64,000 nucleotides of DNA, taken from positions 30,411 to 94,410 of the forward strand of contig CAMYJO010000006.1 in assembly GCA_947258755.1 (NCBI GenBank), in the 5' to 3' direction. This stretch comes from an uncultured Gammaproteobacteria bacterium (GTDB lineage: Bacteria > Pseudomonadota > Gammaproteobacteria > JAADHQ01). The position numbers and the translations under genes were made by a program. Shown here one piece after another: positions 1 to 9,079 of the stretch. Each line of letters begins with the position of its first letter. Within the stretch, counting starts at the first letter, position 1. The notes beneath the pieces are model-generated. The model was not told the DNA's origin, did not search any database, and saw nothing but the letters and a program-made list of their open reading frames with translations.

Positions 1-1
1 G

Positions 2-901
2 CAATCATTTGTCCACGACATGGTCACGAAACATGAATTCAGTAAAGATGAATTGCAGCAGTGGTTCCGCGCCATCCGTCCACGACCGGATATCATTGAG
101 GCCATCAGCAATCCTGCCGAAGGCAAGCCCTGGCATGAGTATCGAAAAATATTTATTCGTGAAAAACGCATTGCCGGCGGCGTTGAATTCTGGAAGGCGC
201 ACCGTGATTTATTGCAACAGGCCGAACAGAAAACCGGCGTTCCGGCAAGAATCATTGTAGCGATCCTTGGCGTTGAGACTTTATATAATACCTACAAAGG
301 CCGCCATGACGTGTTTGAGTCACTGGTCACATTGTCCTTTGACTATCCTAAACGTTCACGCTTCTTCCGCAGGGAACTGCAGCAATTCCTGTTACTGGCG
401 CGCGAGGAGAAAGTCGACCCGCTGTCACTAAAAGGCTCTTATGCCGGTGCCATGGGCGGACCGCAATTTATTTCCAGCAGTTTTCGCCGTTATGCCGTTG
501 ACTTTGATAATGATGGCAAACGCGACATCTGGAATAACCCGGCCGACATGATCGGCAGCGTCGCCAATTATTTCAAAGTGCACGGCTGGCAACAGGGGCA
601 GCCCATCACTGCGATGGCCTCGGTCAATAGCTCGGATCACCTGCCCGCTGTCGACAAAGGTATCAAGCCCTACTATTCTATAAGGCAGTTGGCTGCAATC
701 GGCGTTCACAGCTATGCTGCTGACGATATTAATCCCGATGCCAAGAGTGCCCTGATTAAACTTGATCAACTCGAAGGGCCAGAGTACTGGCTGGGACTGA
801 AGAATTTTTATGTGATCACACGCTATAATCACAGTCAATTATATGCAATGGCTGTCTACCAACTCAGTGAAGAGATCGCTGCGAGAATGAAGGTGCAATA
901 G
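2..901 (+). CDS. mltB: Lytic murein transglycosylase B (5' end outside window)
   Basis: Cleaves the MurNAc-GlcNAc bond of peptidoglycan to form 1,6-anhydro ends, normally as an outer-membrane lipoprotein. The frame is open to the first bases of the window, and the codons before the ATG at 20 read QSFVHD, which matches the MltB N-terminal region. The true start and signal peptide therefore lie upstream and this entry is partial. The motif ILGVETLYN carries the catalytic Glu (residue 86 counted from the ATG at 20). SYAGAMGGPQF and the later NPADMIGSVANYF are typical of the SLT_2 fold. It ends 4 nt before rlpA and probably shares its transcript. Assignment is secure; only the N-terminus is missing. 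Confidence 0.93.
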   Translation, partial: QSFVHDMVTKHEFSKDELQQWFRAIRPRPDIIEAISNPAEGKPWHEYRKIFIREKRIAGGVEFWKAHRDLLQQAEQKTGVPARIIVAILGVETLYNTYKGRHDVFESLVTLSFDYPKRSRFFRRELQQFLLLAREEKVDPLSLKGSYAGAMGGPQFISSSFRRYAVDFDNDGKRDIWNNPADMIGSVANYFKVHGWQQGQPITAMASVNSSDHLPAVDKGIKPYYSIRQLAAIGVHSYAADDINPDAKSALIKLDQLEGPEYWLGLKNFYVITRYNHSQLYAMAVYQLSEEIAARMKVQ

Positions 902-905
902 CAAC

Positions 906-1769
906 ATGTTAGTTCAACAGTTAATACCGCCACGGCTTGCACTAGTGAGTGTTGGCGCATCATTATTGCTGCTAAGTGGATGCAGCCTGAAAGTTCCCGG
1001 CTTGCCCGATATCCAGGATTCCGCTCCACGACAAAATGTCGATATCAGCAAGATTAGCGACCCCATACCCCGGCATGAAAAACCTAGTCGCTATGGCAAT
1101 CCAGAATCTTATGTCGTCTATGGTCAACGCTATCACCTGCTCGACAGTAGCGAGGGTTATGTAGAAAGCGGCGTGGCCTCCTGGTATGGCACCAAATTTC
1201 ATGGCCGACGCACCTCTAGCGGTGAGCCCTATGACATGTACGCGATGACGGCAGCACACAAAACCCTGCCGATACCTGCCTATGCAGCCGTCACCAATCT
1301 GGATAATGGCAAACGTATTATTGTCAGAATCAATGACCGCGGCCCCTTCGTCAAGGGACGCTTGATCGACCTGTCTTACGTGGCTGCACAAAAGCTGGGT
1401 ATCGCGGCTCGCGGAACAGGTCGCGTTGAAGTCAAAACGATCTCGGTTGCCGACAGCAAGCCGCCAGTAAAAATTGCCAAGGCTGAGACTGAAACTTCAA
1501 TCACTTCGAGCACCGTCGAAGCTGATAGCGAGGCCAGTAAGCTTTATTTACAAGTGGGCCTGTTCCGCGAACGTATCAACGCAGAACAATTGCGCGACAA
1601 GCTAAGCCCCCTGACCCTACCTGCTATTCACGTCAGCACAGACACCAGTTCTGCACAAACACTATACCGGGTCAGGATTGGACCTCTCAGTGCCGATACC
1701 GAAGCCGAACAACTACTAGAAAAATTGGCCAGCGAAGGACACCAGGGCTTTCGCATTCGTGTGCATTAA
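906..1769 (+). CDS. rlpA: RlpA septal lytic transglycosylase lipoprotein
   Basis: Rare lipoprotein A acts on denuded peptidoglycan at the septum. The N-terminus is a lipoprotein signal with lipobox LLSGC, giving lipidated Cys26. A double-psi beta-barrel domain runs about residues 88-177 (ASWYGTKFHG, then INDRGPF with the conserved Asp). A SPOR domain at about 211-287 would bind glycan strands lacking stem peptides. The domains are joined by a Glu/Thr/Ser-rich linker. At 287 residues with both domains it is a complete RlpA. It follows mltB by 4 nt and precedes dacC, the usual cell-wall neighbourhood. Confidence 0.94.
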   Translation: MLVQQLIPPRLALVSVGASLLLLSGCSLKVPGLPDIQDSAPRQNVDISKISDPIPRHEKPSRYGNPESYVVYGQRYHLLDSSEGYVESGVASWYGTKFHGRRTSSGEPYDMYAMTAAHKTLPIPAYAAVTNLDNGKRIIVRINDRGPFVKGRLIDLSYVAAQKLGIAARGTGRVEVKTISVADSKPPVKIAKAETETSITSSTVEADSEASKLYLQVGLFRERINAEQLRDKLSPLTLPAIHVSTDTSSAQTLYRVRIGPLSADTEAEQLLEKLASEGHQGFRIRVH

Positions 1770-1854
1770 GCGCTATTTTTATCCTCTTTTCCACGCTACA
1801 ATAAACCCACATTTAGCTCCCGTCCTATAACCCAAAGGATTGAAATACCTGATC

Positions 1855-3006
1855 ATGATAAACCTGTCCCGCAGCCCCTGGATTACCCTGTTTTTTATTA
1901 TTTTCTTTATTCAAAACAATGCATTGGCGGCAGACTTGCCCGTACCTGCGGCGCCCAAGGTCAGTGCCAAAAGTTATATTTTACAAGATTTTGAAAGTGG
2001 TAATATTCTCGCCCAGGTCAATGCCGCCAGCCGGGTGGAACCCGCCAGCATCACCAAACTGATGTCCGCCTATGTCATCTTCGGAGAAATCGAGGCGGGA
2101 CGCCTGCAGTTAACGGATGAAGTCATTATCAGCAAGAAGGCCTGGCGTATGCCGGGTTCACGCACTTTTGTCGAAGTAAACAGCAAAGTGCCGGTCGAGA
2201 TACTACTCAAGGGCATCATTGTCCAGTCCGGCAATGACGCCACAGTGGCCCTTGCTGAACATGTGGCTGGCAGCGAGGATACGTTCGTTTCGTTAATGAA
2301 CCAGCATGCGCAAAAACTAGGCATGAATGGGACAAACTTTGCCAACAGCACCGGCCTGCCGCATCCCGAGCATTATAGCACCGCCCAGGATATCGCCACA
2401 CTGTCACGACATGTGATTCGAGAACACCCGAAATATTACGATTATTACTCGATCAAACAATTCAATCACAATGGCATACCACAATATAACCGTAATAAAT
2501 TGCTGTGGCGCGACAAAACTGTTGATGGCATCAAAACCGGACACACTGACTCGGCAGGCTATTGTCTGGCCTCATCCGCCAAGCGTGGCGACATGCGTCT
2601 GATTGCCGTGGTCCTGGGTGATAAATCAGAGGAAGCACGCGCTAATAGCAGTCGCGCCCTGCTGAACTATGGCTTCCGATTCTTTGAAGGCCGTCAATTA
2701 TATAAAGCCGGCCAGCCCTTAAAAAATATTCGCGTGTGGAAAGGTGAACATGAAAACCTGCCATTGGGTCTCGGTGAGGACCTGCATATCACGTATCCGG
2801 TCGGTAGTTACAAAAAACTCAACGCCACAATCGACATCCAGCCGGATATCAGCGCCCCAGTGCAGAAAGGAAAATCCCTGGGAACGCTGAACATCTCGCT
2901 GGATAATGTCATTATTGCCGAGGCCCCGCTGATTGCGCTGCAAACAATAGAGGAAGGTGGCTTATGGCGTCGTAGCGTTGACGGCATCAAGCTATGGTTT
3001 AAATAA
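1855..3006 (+). CDS. dacC: D-alanyl-D-alanine carboxypeptidase (PBP5/6 type)
   Basis: Periplasmic, membrane-anchored enzyme that removes the terminal D-Ala of pentapeptide stems. With the start at ATG 1855, residues 1-26 form a signal peptide ending ALAA. The penicillin-binding motifs are in order: SITK (65-68, nucleophile Ser65), SGN (125-127) and KTG (227-229). The C-terminal beta domain ends in an amphipathic-looking segment (RRSVDGIKLWFK), as expected of a membrane anchor. A TTG at 1840 would add five residues, but AAAGGA (1834-1839) abuts it directly, so I prefer the ATG. The paralogue name (dacA/dacC) is not resolvable. The next gene makes D-alanine. Confidence 0.93.
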   Translation: MINLSRSPWITLFFIIFFIQNNALAADLPVPAAPKVSAKSYILQDFESGNILAQVNAASRVEPASITKLMSAYVIFGEIEAGRLQLTDEVIISKKAWRMPGSRTFVEVNSKVPVEILLKGIIVQSGNDATVALAEHVAGSEDTFVSLMNQHAQKLGMNGTNFANSTGLPHPEHYSTAQDIATLSRHVIREHPKYYDYYSIKQFNHNGIPQYNRNKLLWRDKTVDGIKTGHTDSAGYCLASSAKRGDMRLIAVVLGDKSEEARANSSRALLNYGFRFFEGRQLYKAGQPLKNIRVWKGEHENLPLGLGEDLHITYPVGSYKKLNATIDIQPDISAPVQKGKSLGTLNISLDNVIIAEAPLIALQTIEEGGLWRRSVDGIKLWFK

Positions 3007-3024
3007 GCGGGAAACGTTGTCGAT

Positions 3025-3879
3025 ATGGTATTCTTGAATGGCAAAATGCTTCCTATCGAGGAAGCGAACATCTCGGTACTTGATAGAGGTTTCTTACTAG
3101 GCGATGGTGTCTACGAAGTTATCCCCGCCTATGGCGGCAAACTATTCCGTCTCCAACAACACCTGCAACGTCTGCAAAACAGCCTGGATGCCATACGCAT
3201 CAGCAACCCTTACACAGGCGCCGAGTGGGAACAAATCCTTAATGACCTGATTGCACAAGATAGCAGCCTGGACCAATCCGTGTACCTGCAAGTCACACGC
3301 GGCGCGGCAGCCAAACGCGATCACGCCTTTCCAGACAAGGTCACACCCACTGTTTTCGCGATGTGCAACCCCATTCCAGCAGTAGCGGAAACCTTATTAC
3401 AACAAGGCATTGCCGCTGTCTGCCTGGATGATATCCGTTGGCAGCGTTGTGATATCAAGGCAATCACTTTGCTCGCCAATGCCATGCTGCGCCAGCAGGC
3501 CCATGACGAGGGTGCCGCCGAAGCTATATTAATCAGCGCTGGATACGCACTGGAAGGCGCCGCCAGCAACCTGTTTATTGTCGATGCCGGCAAAATCATC
3601 ACGCCTCCCAAAAGCAGCCATCTGTTACCCGGTGTCACCCGTGACCTGGTACTGGAACTGGCCGCTCAGCATCAGTTGCAGCACGTCGAACAGGCCATCC
3701 CGAAACAACAGTTAGAGCAGGCTGATGAGATATGGATGACCAGCTCAACCAAGGAAATCCTGCCCGTGACCACGCTTGATCAACGCCCTGTGGGTGATGG
3801 TAAGCCAGGGCCAACATGGAAAAAAATGATTGAATACTTTAGCTTATATAAGCAACAACTGCGCACTGGCCAGCATTAA
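3025..3879 (+). CDS. dat: D-amino acid aminotransferase (class IV PLP)
   Basis: A 284-residue class IV aminotransferase, the fold shared by D-alanine transaminase, branched-chain aminotransferase and aminodeoxychorismate lyase. The N-terminal LDRGFLLGDGVYEV is the typical signature and Lys145 (CDIKAITLL) is the expected PLP lysine. Later motifs are EGAASNLFIV and the C-terminal MTSSTKEILPV. RDH and SSTKEI resemble D-amino acid transaminase more than IlvE. It lies 18 nt after dacC and before ybeD, so supply of D-alanine/D-glutamate for murein is a reasonable role. Substrate choice is inferred from motifs and context. Confidence 0.85.
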   Translation: MVFLNGKMLPIEEANISVLDRGFLLGDGVYEVIPAYGGKLFRLQQHLQRLQNSLDAIRISNPYTGAEWEQILNDLIAQDSSLDQSVYLQVTRGAAAKRDHAFPDKVTPTVFAMCNPIPAVAETLLQQGIAAVCLDDIRWQRCDIKAITLLANAMLRQQAHDEGAAEAILISAGYALEGAASNLFIVDAGKIITPPKSSHLLPGVTRDLVLELAAQHQLQHVEQAIPKQQLEQADEIWMTSSTKEILPVTTLDQRPVGDGKPGPTWKKMIEYFSLYKQQLRTGQH

Positions 3880-3926
3880 CAAAGCTTTCTGAGCCTGTCT
3901 GCAAGCACATTTTTTATCGTCTCTGG

Positions 3927-3932
3927 TATAAT
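3927..3932 (+). promoter_or_regulatory. Consensus -10 box just upstream of ybeD
   Basis: A perfect TATAAT ends 6 nt before the ybeD ATG at 3939. A sigma70 start site would then fall on or next to the ATG, giving a leaderless or nearly leaderless message. No good -35 is visible at 16-18 nt spacing, and no strong Shine-Dalgarno lies between. The site may be fortuitous. Confidence 0.4.
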
Positions 3933-3938
3933 GAGCGC

Positions 3939-4208
3939 ATGACAAACCCAGACGAATCACTGATAGAGTACCCCTGCGATTTTCCGGTCAAGGCCATGGG
4001 CCTGTCGGGTGATGCCATTGAGGAAATCTTTACCAACATCGTTCGACAGCATTTACCCCATCAAGAAACCTTTGACATCAAACGTAAAGACAGCAAGAAC
4101 GGAAAATACATTTCCATCACTATTATCCTCAAGGCACAAAACCGTGAACAACTGGATGCCGTTTATCAGGATCTCAGTGACCATGAAAAAATCTTGATGA
4201 CGCTGTAA
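3939..4208 (+). CDS. ybeD: YbeD/DUF493 family protein
   Basis: An 89-residue member of the YbeD (UPF0250) family, a small ferredoxin-like/ACT-like fold found next to lipB in many proteobacteria. Typical features are the N-terminal IEYPCDFPVKAMG, a central basic stretch KRKDSKNGKY, and the C-terminal DLSDHEKILMTL. The biochemical role is unsettled; a link to lipoate metabolism is suggested by synteny, which is kept here (28 nt to lipB). Length is normal. Expression may start at the -10 box directly upstream. Confidence 0.9.
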   Translation: MTNPDESLIEYPCDFPVKAMGLSGDAIEEIFTNIVRQHLPHQETFDIKRKDSKNGKYISITIILKAQNREQLDAVYQDLSDHEKILMTL

Positions 4209-4236
4209 GCGTCGACTTTCAGACAAACATACGCCC

Positions 4237-4872
4237 ATGTCTATTCTTATCCGCCATCTCGGTCACCAAGCCTATGAACCTGTATGGAAACAAATGCAGC
4301 AGATGACGCATGAGCGCGATCAGCACAGCGCTGATGAAATCTGGCTGGTCGAGCATCCACCCGTCTACACCCTCGGTCTGAATGGTAAACGCGAACACCT
4401 GCTCAGGGATAACAAGATCCCCGTGGTCGCAGTCGATCGCGGCGGCCAGATCACCTATCACGGCCCTGGACAGGCGGTTGCCTATGTCCTCTGCGATATT
4501 CAACGGCTCGGGCTCGGTGTTAATGAATTTGTAAATCGACTAGAACAAAGCATCATCGGTCTACTCAACGACTACCACATCGAAGCCCAGCGCAAGCACG
4601 GGGCCCCCGGTGTCTATGTTAAAGCGGGCAAGATTGCCGCCCTCGGGCTGCGCATTAAACGCGGCCGCAGTTACCATGGTCTCAGCCTTAATGTCGATAT
4701 GAATCTGGCGCCATTTGCCGACATCAACCCCTGTGGCTACCCTGAACAGGCCGTTACCCAATTAAAAGACCTTGGTGTAGATAAGGGTATAAACGAGATC
4801 AATCAGCAGTTAATCAAGCATCTGCAGCTGAATTTGGGATACAATTCAGATCAGGTACAAGATACAAGATGA
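4237..4872 (+). CDS. lipB: Octanoyl-[ACP]:protein N-octanoyltransferase
   Basis: Transfers octanoate from acyl carrier protein to lipoyl domains (PDH, OGDH and the GcvH encoded at 34 kb). The RGGQITYHGPGQ motif (residues 68-79) forms the substrate pocket. Lys132 (KAGKIAALG) and Cys166 (INPCGYPE) correspond to the catalytic Lys/Cys dyad of LipB. Length (211 aa) is normal. The last ~8 codons run through an imperfect GATACAAGAT-type repeat that fills the gap to lipA, so the extreme C-terminus (QVQDTR) looks lineage-specific. Confidence 0.96.
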   Translation: MSILIRHLGHQAYEPVWKQMQQMTHERDQHSADEIWLVEHPPVYTLGLNGKREHLLRDNKIPVVAVDRGGQITYHGPGQAVAYVLCDIQRLGLGVNEFVNRLEQSIIGLLNDYHIEAQRKHGAPGVYVKAGKIAALGLRIKRGRSYHGLSLNVDMNLAPFADINPCGYPEQAVTQLKDLGVDKGINEINQQLIKHLQLNLGYNSDQVQDTR

Positions 4873-4884
4873 AAGATACAAGGC

Positions 4885-5862
4885 ATGACTAAACAATCTT
4901 CAAAAGGTAAAAAAATTCCTGGTCAACACCAGCGTGGTGCGGACAAGGTTGCGCGTATACCGATCAAGGTCGAGCGCACCACGACGCTGAAGCGCAAACC
5001 GGCCTGGATTCGCGCCAAATCACCGGCACACCCCGAGGTGCAGCGCCTGAAAAAGATTCTGCGTGAACAGAAACTACATACTGTATGTGAAGAGGCCTCG
5101 TGCCCGAACCTGGGCGAGTGCTTTGGTCATGGTACTGCCACATTCATGATCATGGGTGACATCTGCACACGGCGCTGCCCGTTCTGTGATGTCGCCCATG
5201 GTAAGCCCTTGCCGCTGGACAGCGAAGAACCTGCCAACCTGGCCAATACCATTCAGGCCATGGGTCTGCGTTACGTCGTGATAACTTCGGTCGATCGTGA
5301 TGACCTGCGTGATGGTGGTGCCGGGCATTTTGTCGATTGTATCCGTGAAGTGCGCAGTAAGAACCCCGACATCAGTATCGAGATACTGGTACCCGATTTT
5401 CGCGGACGCATGGAGGTGGCCCTCGACATCATGAATCGACAACCCCCTGATGTTTTCAACCATAATCTTGAAACAATTCCCAGGTTATACAAAAAGGCCA
5501 GACCCGGCGCTGATTACCAATGGTCGCTGGACCTGATCAAATCATTCAAGGCCTTATACCCGGATGTTCCGACCAAGTCAGGGCTAATGCTGGGCCTGGG
5601 TGAAACCCTTGAAGAAGTACAGCAAGTCATGCAAGACCTGCGCGATCACCACTGTGACATGCTGACACTCGGTCAATACCTGCAACCCAGCCTCGATCAC
5701 CTGCCGGTTGATCGTTTTGTCACACCAGAAGAATTCGACCAACTCGCCGAGATTGGCAAGGCCATGGGCTTTACCCAGGTTGCCAGCGGCCCGATGGTAC
5801 GCTCGTCCTATCATGCCGATCTACAGGCGGCGGATATCATCAAGCAACGTAACGATTCGTAA
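4885..5862 (+). CDS. lipA: Lipoyl synthase (radical SAM)
   Basis: Inserts two sulfurs into octanoyl-lysine to make lipoyl-lysine. The auxiliary cluster ligands are Cys68, Cys73 and Cys79 ([12 protein letters not shown]). The radical-SAM CX3CX2C is Cys94, Cys98 and Cys101 (CTRRCPFC). The C-terminal RSSY motif that ligates the auxiliary cluster through Ser is present. At 325 aa it is full length with a basic N-terminal extension ([12 protein letters not shown]). It starts 12 nt after lipB. Its stop at 5862 abuts the stop of the convergent deacylase gene, leaving no intergenic terminator. Confidence 0.97.
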   Translation: MTKQSSKGKKIPGQHQRGADKVARIPIKVERTTTLKRKPAWIRAKSPAHPEVQRLKKILREQKLHTVCEEASCPNLGECFGHGTATFMIMGDICTRRCPFCDVAHGKPLPLDSEEPANLANTIQAMGLRYVVITSVDRDDLRDGGAGHFVDCIREVRSKNPDISIEILVPDFRGRMEVALDIMNRQPPDVFNHNLETIPRLYKKARPGADYQWSLDLIKSFKALYPDVPTKSGLMLGLGETLEEVQQVMQDLRDHHCDMLTLGQYLQPSLDHLPVDRFVTPEEFDQLAEIGKAMGFTQVASGPMVRSSYHADLQAADIIKQRNDS

Positions 5863-6882
5863 TCAGCCAGAATTACTAATTTTGTAACGCTCCATCAAAT
5901 AACACAGACAATCCTGCCTGATAACCCGTTCATTCAACGTCAACATCGAAGGCATCACCGCTCTACGCGTTCGAATCTCATTATCCTCATACGTAAAAAT
6001 CTGATCGCCGATATCATTACCATCGTTATCCCAAGCCTGAAGACGGCCCGACAAGTTGCCACAGATCCGGCCCAGTCGCGTACCCTTGTCCAACTCACGA
6101 AAATTCATATGATCGAGATCACGATCAAAACAGACCTCACTTTCGTCACCATTAAAACTAAAATTAACATCGGCAGGTACTTTCACAATAGCGATGGTAT
6201 GAAACAGGTCAATATCATGCGCCGGGAAACCATGCGTCGGTATCTCAGACAGATGCAAGGCCGCATCGATAAATTCCTTAGCATGCTGATCCGCATAGCT
6301 TTGCCCGACCTTGCCACACTCGACGGTCACCGCCGGACACAGATTTGCGAAAGCACCTGACTGCACGCCGGTCGGCTGAGTAAAATACACCACGGTACGA
6401 CTGAACAAGGTAGCCAGATGAAAAAATCGGTCATCGAGGACATTGACGCAGGCGTAGTGTGGGTTGATGCCGGTATTATTATGTACATCGATACTGGCGA
6501 ATACATGCCGTTCACGCATGTTATCGATGACCTCAGACATCATTTGCGTTTCCGGCGAATCCTGCGCTTCTCCCCCCGGCCAGACGCGATTATAGTCAGG
6601 CTGCCCTTGCAGCCGTCGCTGTCCTTTTTCGGCGGCATGAACATTACCAACAAAAATTGACAATGAACGTGGTAATTCCTGCTGTTCATATTTACGCAAC
6701 AAATCCTGTATCGCGTGCAAACCGGTCACTTCATTGCCGTGCAGTAAAACCGACACGAACAAGGGCTCCTGCCTTCGCCCCTGAAGATGCATTAGTGTTG
6801 GTTGCGGGACAATCTCACGCAGTCGTGTCGCATCCGCTTGCAAAAAACCTTCCGGTATATGATCAATAATCTTTAGCATCAC
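5863..6882 (-). CDS. Succinylglutamate desuccinylase/aspartoacylase-family M14 deacylase
   Basis: A zinc-dependent amidohydrolase of the AstE/ASPA branch of the M14 carboxypeptidase fold, 339 aa. HGNE supplies zinc ligands His48 and Glu51, DVHNNTG the third ligand His134, and TVECGK the catalytic Glu188. It overlaps the upstream GCS2 ligase gene by 4 nt (ATGA), so the two are translationally coupled. No arginine-succinyltransferase (ast) genes are nearby, so arginine catabolism is unlikely. The partner suggests it removes an acyl or glutamyl group from a product or relative of the ligase. The substrate is unknown. Confidence 0.85.
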   Translation of the reverse strand: MMLKIIDHIPEGFLQADATRLREIVPQPTLMHLQGRRQEPLFVSVLLHGNEVTGLHAIQDLLRKYEQQELPRSLSIFVGNVHAAEKGQRRLQGQPDYNRVWPGGEAQDSPETQMMSEVIDNMRERHVFASIDVHNNTGINPHYACVNVLDDRFFHLATLFSRTVVYFTQPTGVQSGAFANLCPAVTVECGKVGQSYADQHAKEFIDAALHLSEIPTHGFPAHDIDLFHTIAIVKVPADVNFSFNGDESEVCFDRDLDHMNFRELDKGTRLGRICGNLSGRLQAWDNDGNDIGDQIFTYEDNEIRTRRAVMPSMLTLNERVIRQDCLCYLMERYKISNSG

Positions 6883-8324
6883 AATCTCTTCGACAGACTC
6901 CAGGTATGAACCGGCGCACCACTCTGCTGGTGCAATACATAAGCCTCTGTCAGGGCCTGCATATCACAATCATGTTTTTGCATGTACTGCCTTTGCCAGT
7001 GCGCACCGTGTTGGCCATTATCAACTCGTTCTTGAATAATATCCATATAAAGAGCGATATCGCTACTATCCAGACCCATGTCTAACAAGCCCTGTCTTGC
7101 GACTGCTATTAACTGTGACTGCAAGAGTTGGCGCATGTGCCCCTTGTCCCCATCCAGCCAGGTTACTCGGGCATTCATACTGTGTTTGGCACAGGCATAA
7201 AAATTATCGCGCGCAACCGTAAATGGCAATTGCAGCTCCGGGGCATCGGACATATGCGCCAGATAATGTGCCAGGCCATAGTAAAAGGCGGCATTAGCAA
7301 TATTATCGACAATGGTCGGGCCGGCAGAAATGACCCGATGTTCGATACGTAAATGCGGCGCACCCGCCTCATTAAAGCCTATCAACGGCCGATTCCAGCG
7401 CCAGATCGTACCATTATGAAGACGTAGATAATTCATTTCCTCCGGGTCACCGGTAAATGTGATTGGCAATAATACCGGATAGTGTTCACAATTTTCGGTA
7501 AACAGCTCAAACATGGATTGACGGGCGTAACCTGAGCCGAAACCGACCCTGCGCACCGGACCGAATGCCGCGCCATCGATGCCACCCACCTGTACCGACT
7601 GTTCAAATAGCGGGATTCTTGTTTCATCCCACAAGTCCTTACCAAACAAATAAGGCGAGTTGGCTGACACCGCGACCGTCGCCGCCGAGGCAATGATGCT
7701 GGCGTTATAGGCCCTGACCGCCTCAGTAAGCGGCACCTGCCAATGTACCTGAAATGAAGTCGTGGCCGACTCCAACATGACATCATAGTGAGTTGTTTGC
7801 AGGTGTTCATGGCCGTGAATATCAAGGCCAATCGGTTTTCCCTTGCGTTGCAATAACACCTGTTCATTCAGGGCATAGTAGCGTTTCATACGCGACATAT
7901 TTTCCAACACTAATTGTTCTTCGCGCACACTGGGCAAGGTGCCGATCATCACCAGTGCTGCGTCAAAATCCTCTGCAACCTGATAACAGTGTTGCCAGCT
8001 TTGCTCCAGGGCCGATTGCAGGCGTGACAGGGCCTTATCCTGCAAGGGTTCCGGGTCGCCATTCAACTCGATATTGAATCGCGATAACTCCGGCGATACC
8101 CAGTCACTATTCAGCCTACTCAGGTAGGCGTCATTTATCGGGATTGGATTAAACGCCTGATCAACAATCCAGACCTCAAGTTCAAAGCCGCCAACACTAG
8201 CCTGCGAAGACATTTTGTGGTCACGAAACCAGTCTGATAACAACGAGGTCTCAGCGGCCAGATGCTGTCTATAGTCATGGAAATCCTGCTCACTAAAATC
8301 GGTGGTATCTATTTCTTGCCCCAT
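6879..8324 (-). CDS. GCS2-family carboxylate-amine ligase (glutamate-cysteine ligase-like)
   Basis: A 481-residue member of the GCS2 family, ATP-dependent ligases that join the gamma-carboxylate of glutamate to an amine (YbdK-type and plant-type gamma-glutamylcysteine synthetases). Family-like segments are GGFELEVWI (acidic metal-binding strand), FNIELNGDPEPL, GLDIHGHEHLQTTHYDVMLE and HLRIEHRVISAGPT. It is co-directional and 4-nt overlapping with the M14 deacylase, forming a two-gene module. Whether it makes gamma-glutamylcysteine or another gamma-glutamyl amide cannot be decided from sequence. Confidence 0.82.
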   Translation of the reverse strand: MGQEIDTTDFSEQDFHDYRQHLAAETSLLSDWFRDHKMSSQASVGGFELEVWIVDQAFNPIPINDAYLSRLNSDWVSPELSRFNIELNGDPEPLQDKALSRLQSALEQSWQHCYQVAEDFDAALVMIGTLPSVREEQLVLENMSRMKRYYALNEQVLLQRKGKPIGLDIHGHEHLQTTHYDVMLESATTSFQVHWQVPLTEAVRAYNASIIASAATVAVSANSPYLFGKDLWDETRIPLFEQSVQVGGIDGAAFGPVRRVGFGSGYARQSMFELFTENCEHYPVLLPITFTGDPEEMNYLRLHNGTIWRWNRPLIGFNEAGAPHLRIEHRVISAGPTIVDNIANAAFYYGLAHYLAHMSDAPELQLPFTVARDNFYACAKHSMNARVTWLDGDKGHMRQLLQSQLIAVARQGLLDMGLDSSDIALYMDIIQERVDNGQHGAHWQRQYMQKHDCDMQALTEAYVLHQQSGAPVHTWSLSKRL

Positions 8325-8351
8325 ACAAGCATTTACCCTTTATTCATTACC

Positions 8352-9017
8352 CTATTGATTACTGACGAATTGACGCATCTGCTGCAGGCGTTCCTGCGTA
8401 CCGATATCGTACCAATGACCGTCAAAATACTCACCACTAATACGCTCTTCATTCATGGCTCTTTTTAATAACGGTGCCAATGGAAAGCGACCGGGCTTAC
8501 AGGCTGCAAACAGTTCGCGCCTGTAAACCCCGATACCACTGAATGTATAATGCTGCCCCTGCCCATCACTGCTTAGCTGTGATCCCTTTAATATGAAATC
8601 GCCATCGAGATGATGCGCCGGATTATCTACCATGACAAGATGGGCCAATTTTTCAACTGGCTGTAATTGTGTGAAAGGGTAATCAGTCCAGATATCACCA
8701 TTGACAACAATAAAGGGCTCCGACCCCAATATTTCCAATGCCTGAAAGATGCCTCCACCGGTTTCCAGTGCTGGCTCCGGCTCCTGTGAATATTGGATAC
8801 GGACTCCATAGCGATCACCCTGACCGAGCTGCTCGCGGATCATATCGCCGAGATGCGACAGGTTGATAACGATGTCCTGGACTCCAGCCGTAGCCAGGCG
8901 GTGAAGATGCCATTCGATCAGGCGATACTGGCCCACATGGATCAATGGCTTGGGTAAAGTGTCGGTTAATGGACGCAGGCGCTCACCCCGGCCTGCGGCA
9001 AGTATCATGGCTTTCAT
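8352..9017 (-). CDS. murU: N-acetylmuramate alpha-1-phosphate uridylyltransferase
   Basis: A 221-residue nucleotidyltransferase with the N-terminal signature LAAGRGERLRPLTDTLPKPL (residues 7-26) that binds NTP and Mg2+. VNGDIWTD carries the second metal Asp. In cell-wall recycling MurU converts MurNAc-1-P plus UTP to UDP-MurNAc, by-passing fosfomycin-sensitive de novo synthesis. The gene immediately upstream on the same strand is the kinase amgK, which provides its substrate. This pairing is what supports MurU over a generic sugar-1-P nucleotidyltransferase. Confidence 0.9.
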   Translation of the reverse strand: MKAMILAAGRGERLRPLTDTLPKPLIHVGQYRLIEWHLHRLATAGVQDIVINLSHLGDMIREQLGQGDRYGVRIQYSQEPEPALETGGGIFQALEILGSEPFIVVNGDIWTDYPFTQLQPVEKLAHLVMVDNPAHHLDGDFILKGSQLSSDGQGQHYTFSGIGVYRRELFAACKPGRFPLAPLLKRAMNEERISGEYFDGHWYDIGTQERLQQMRQFVSNQ

Positions 9018-9079
9018 GTTTACAACAATACAAGATCAGCTTTAAAAGATATAGCGCTTTCTATCTAGCGCTGGTCATT

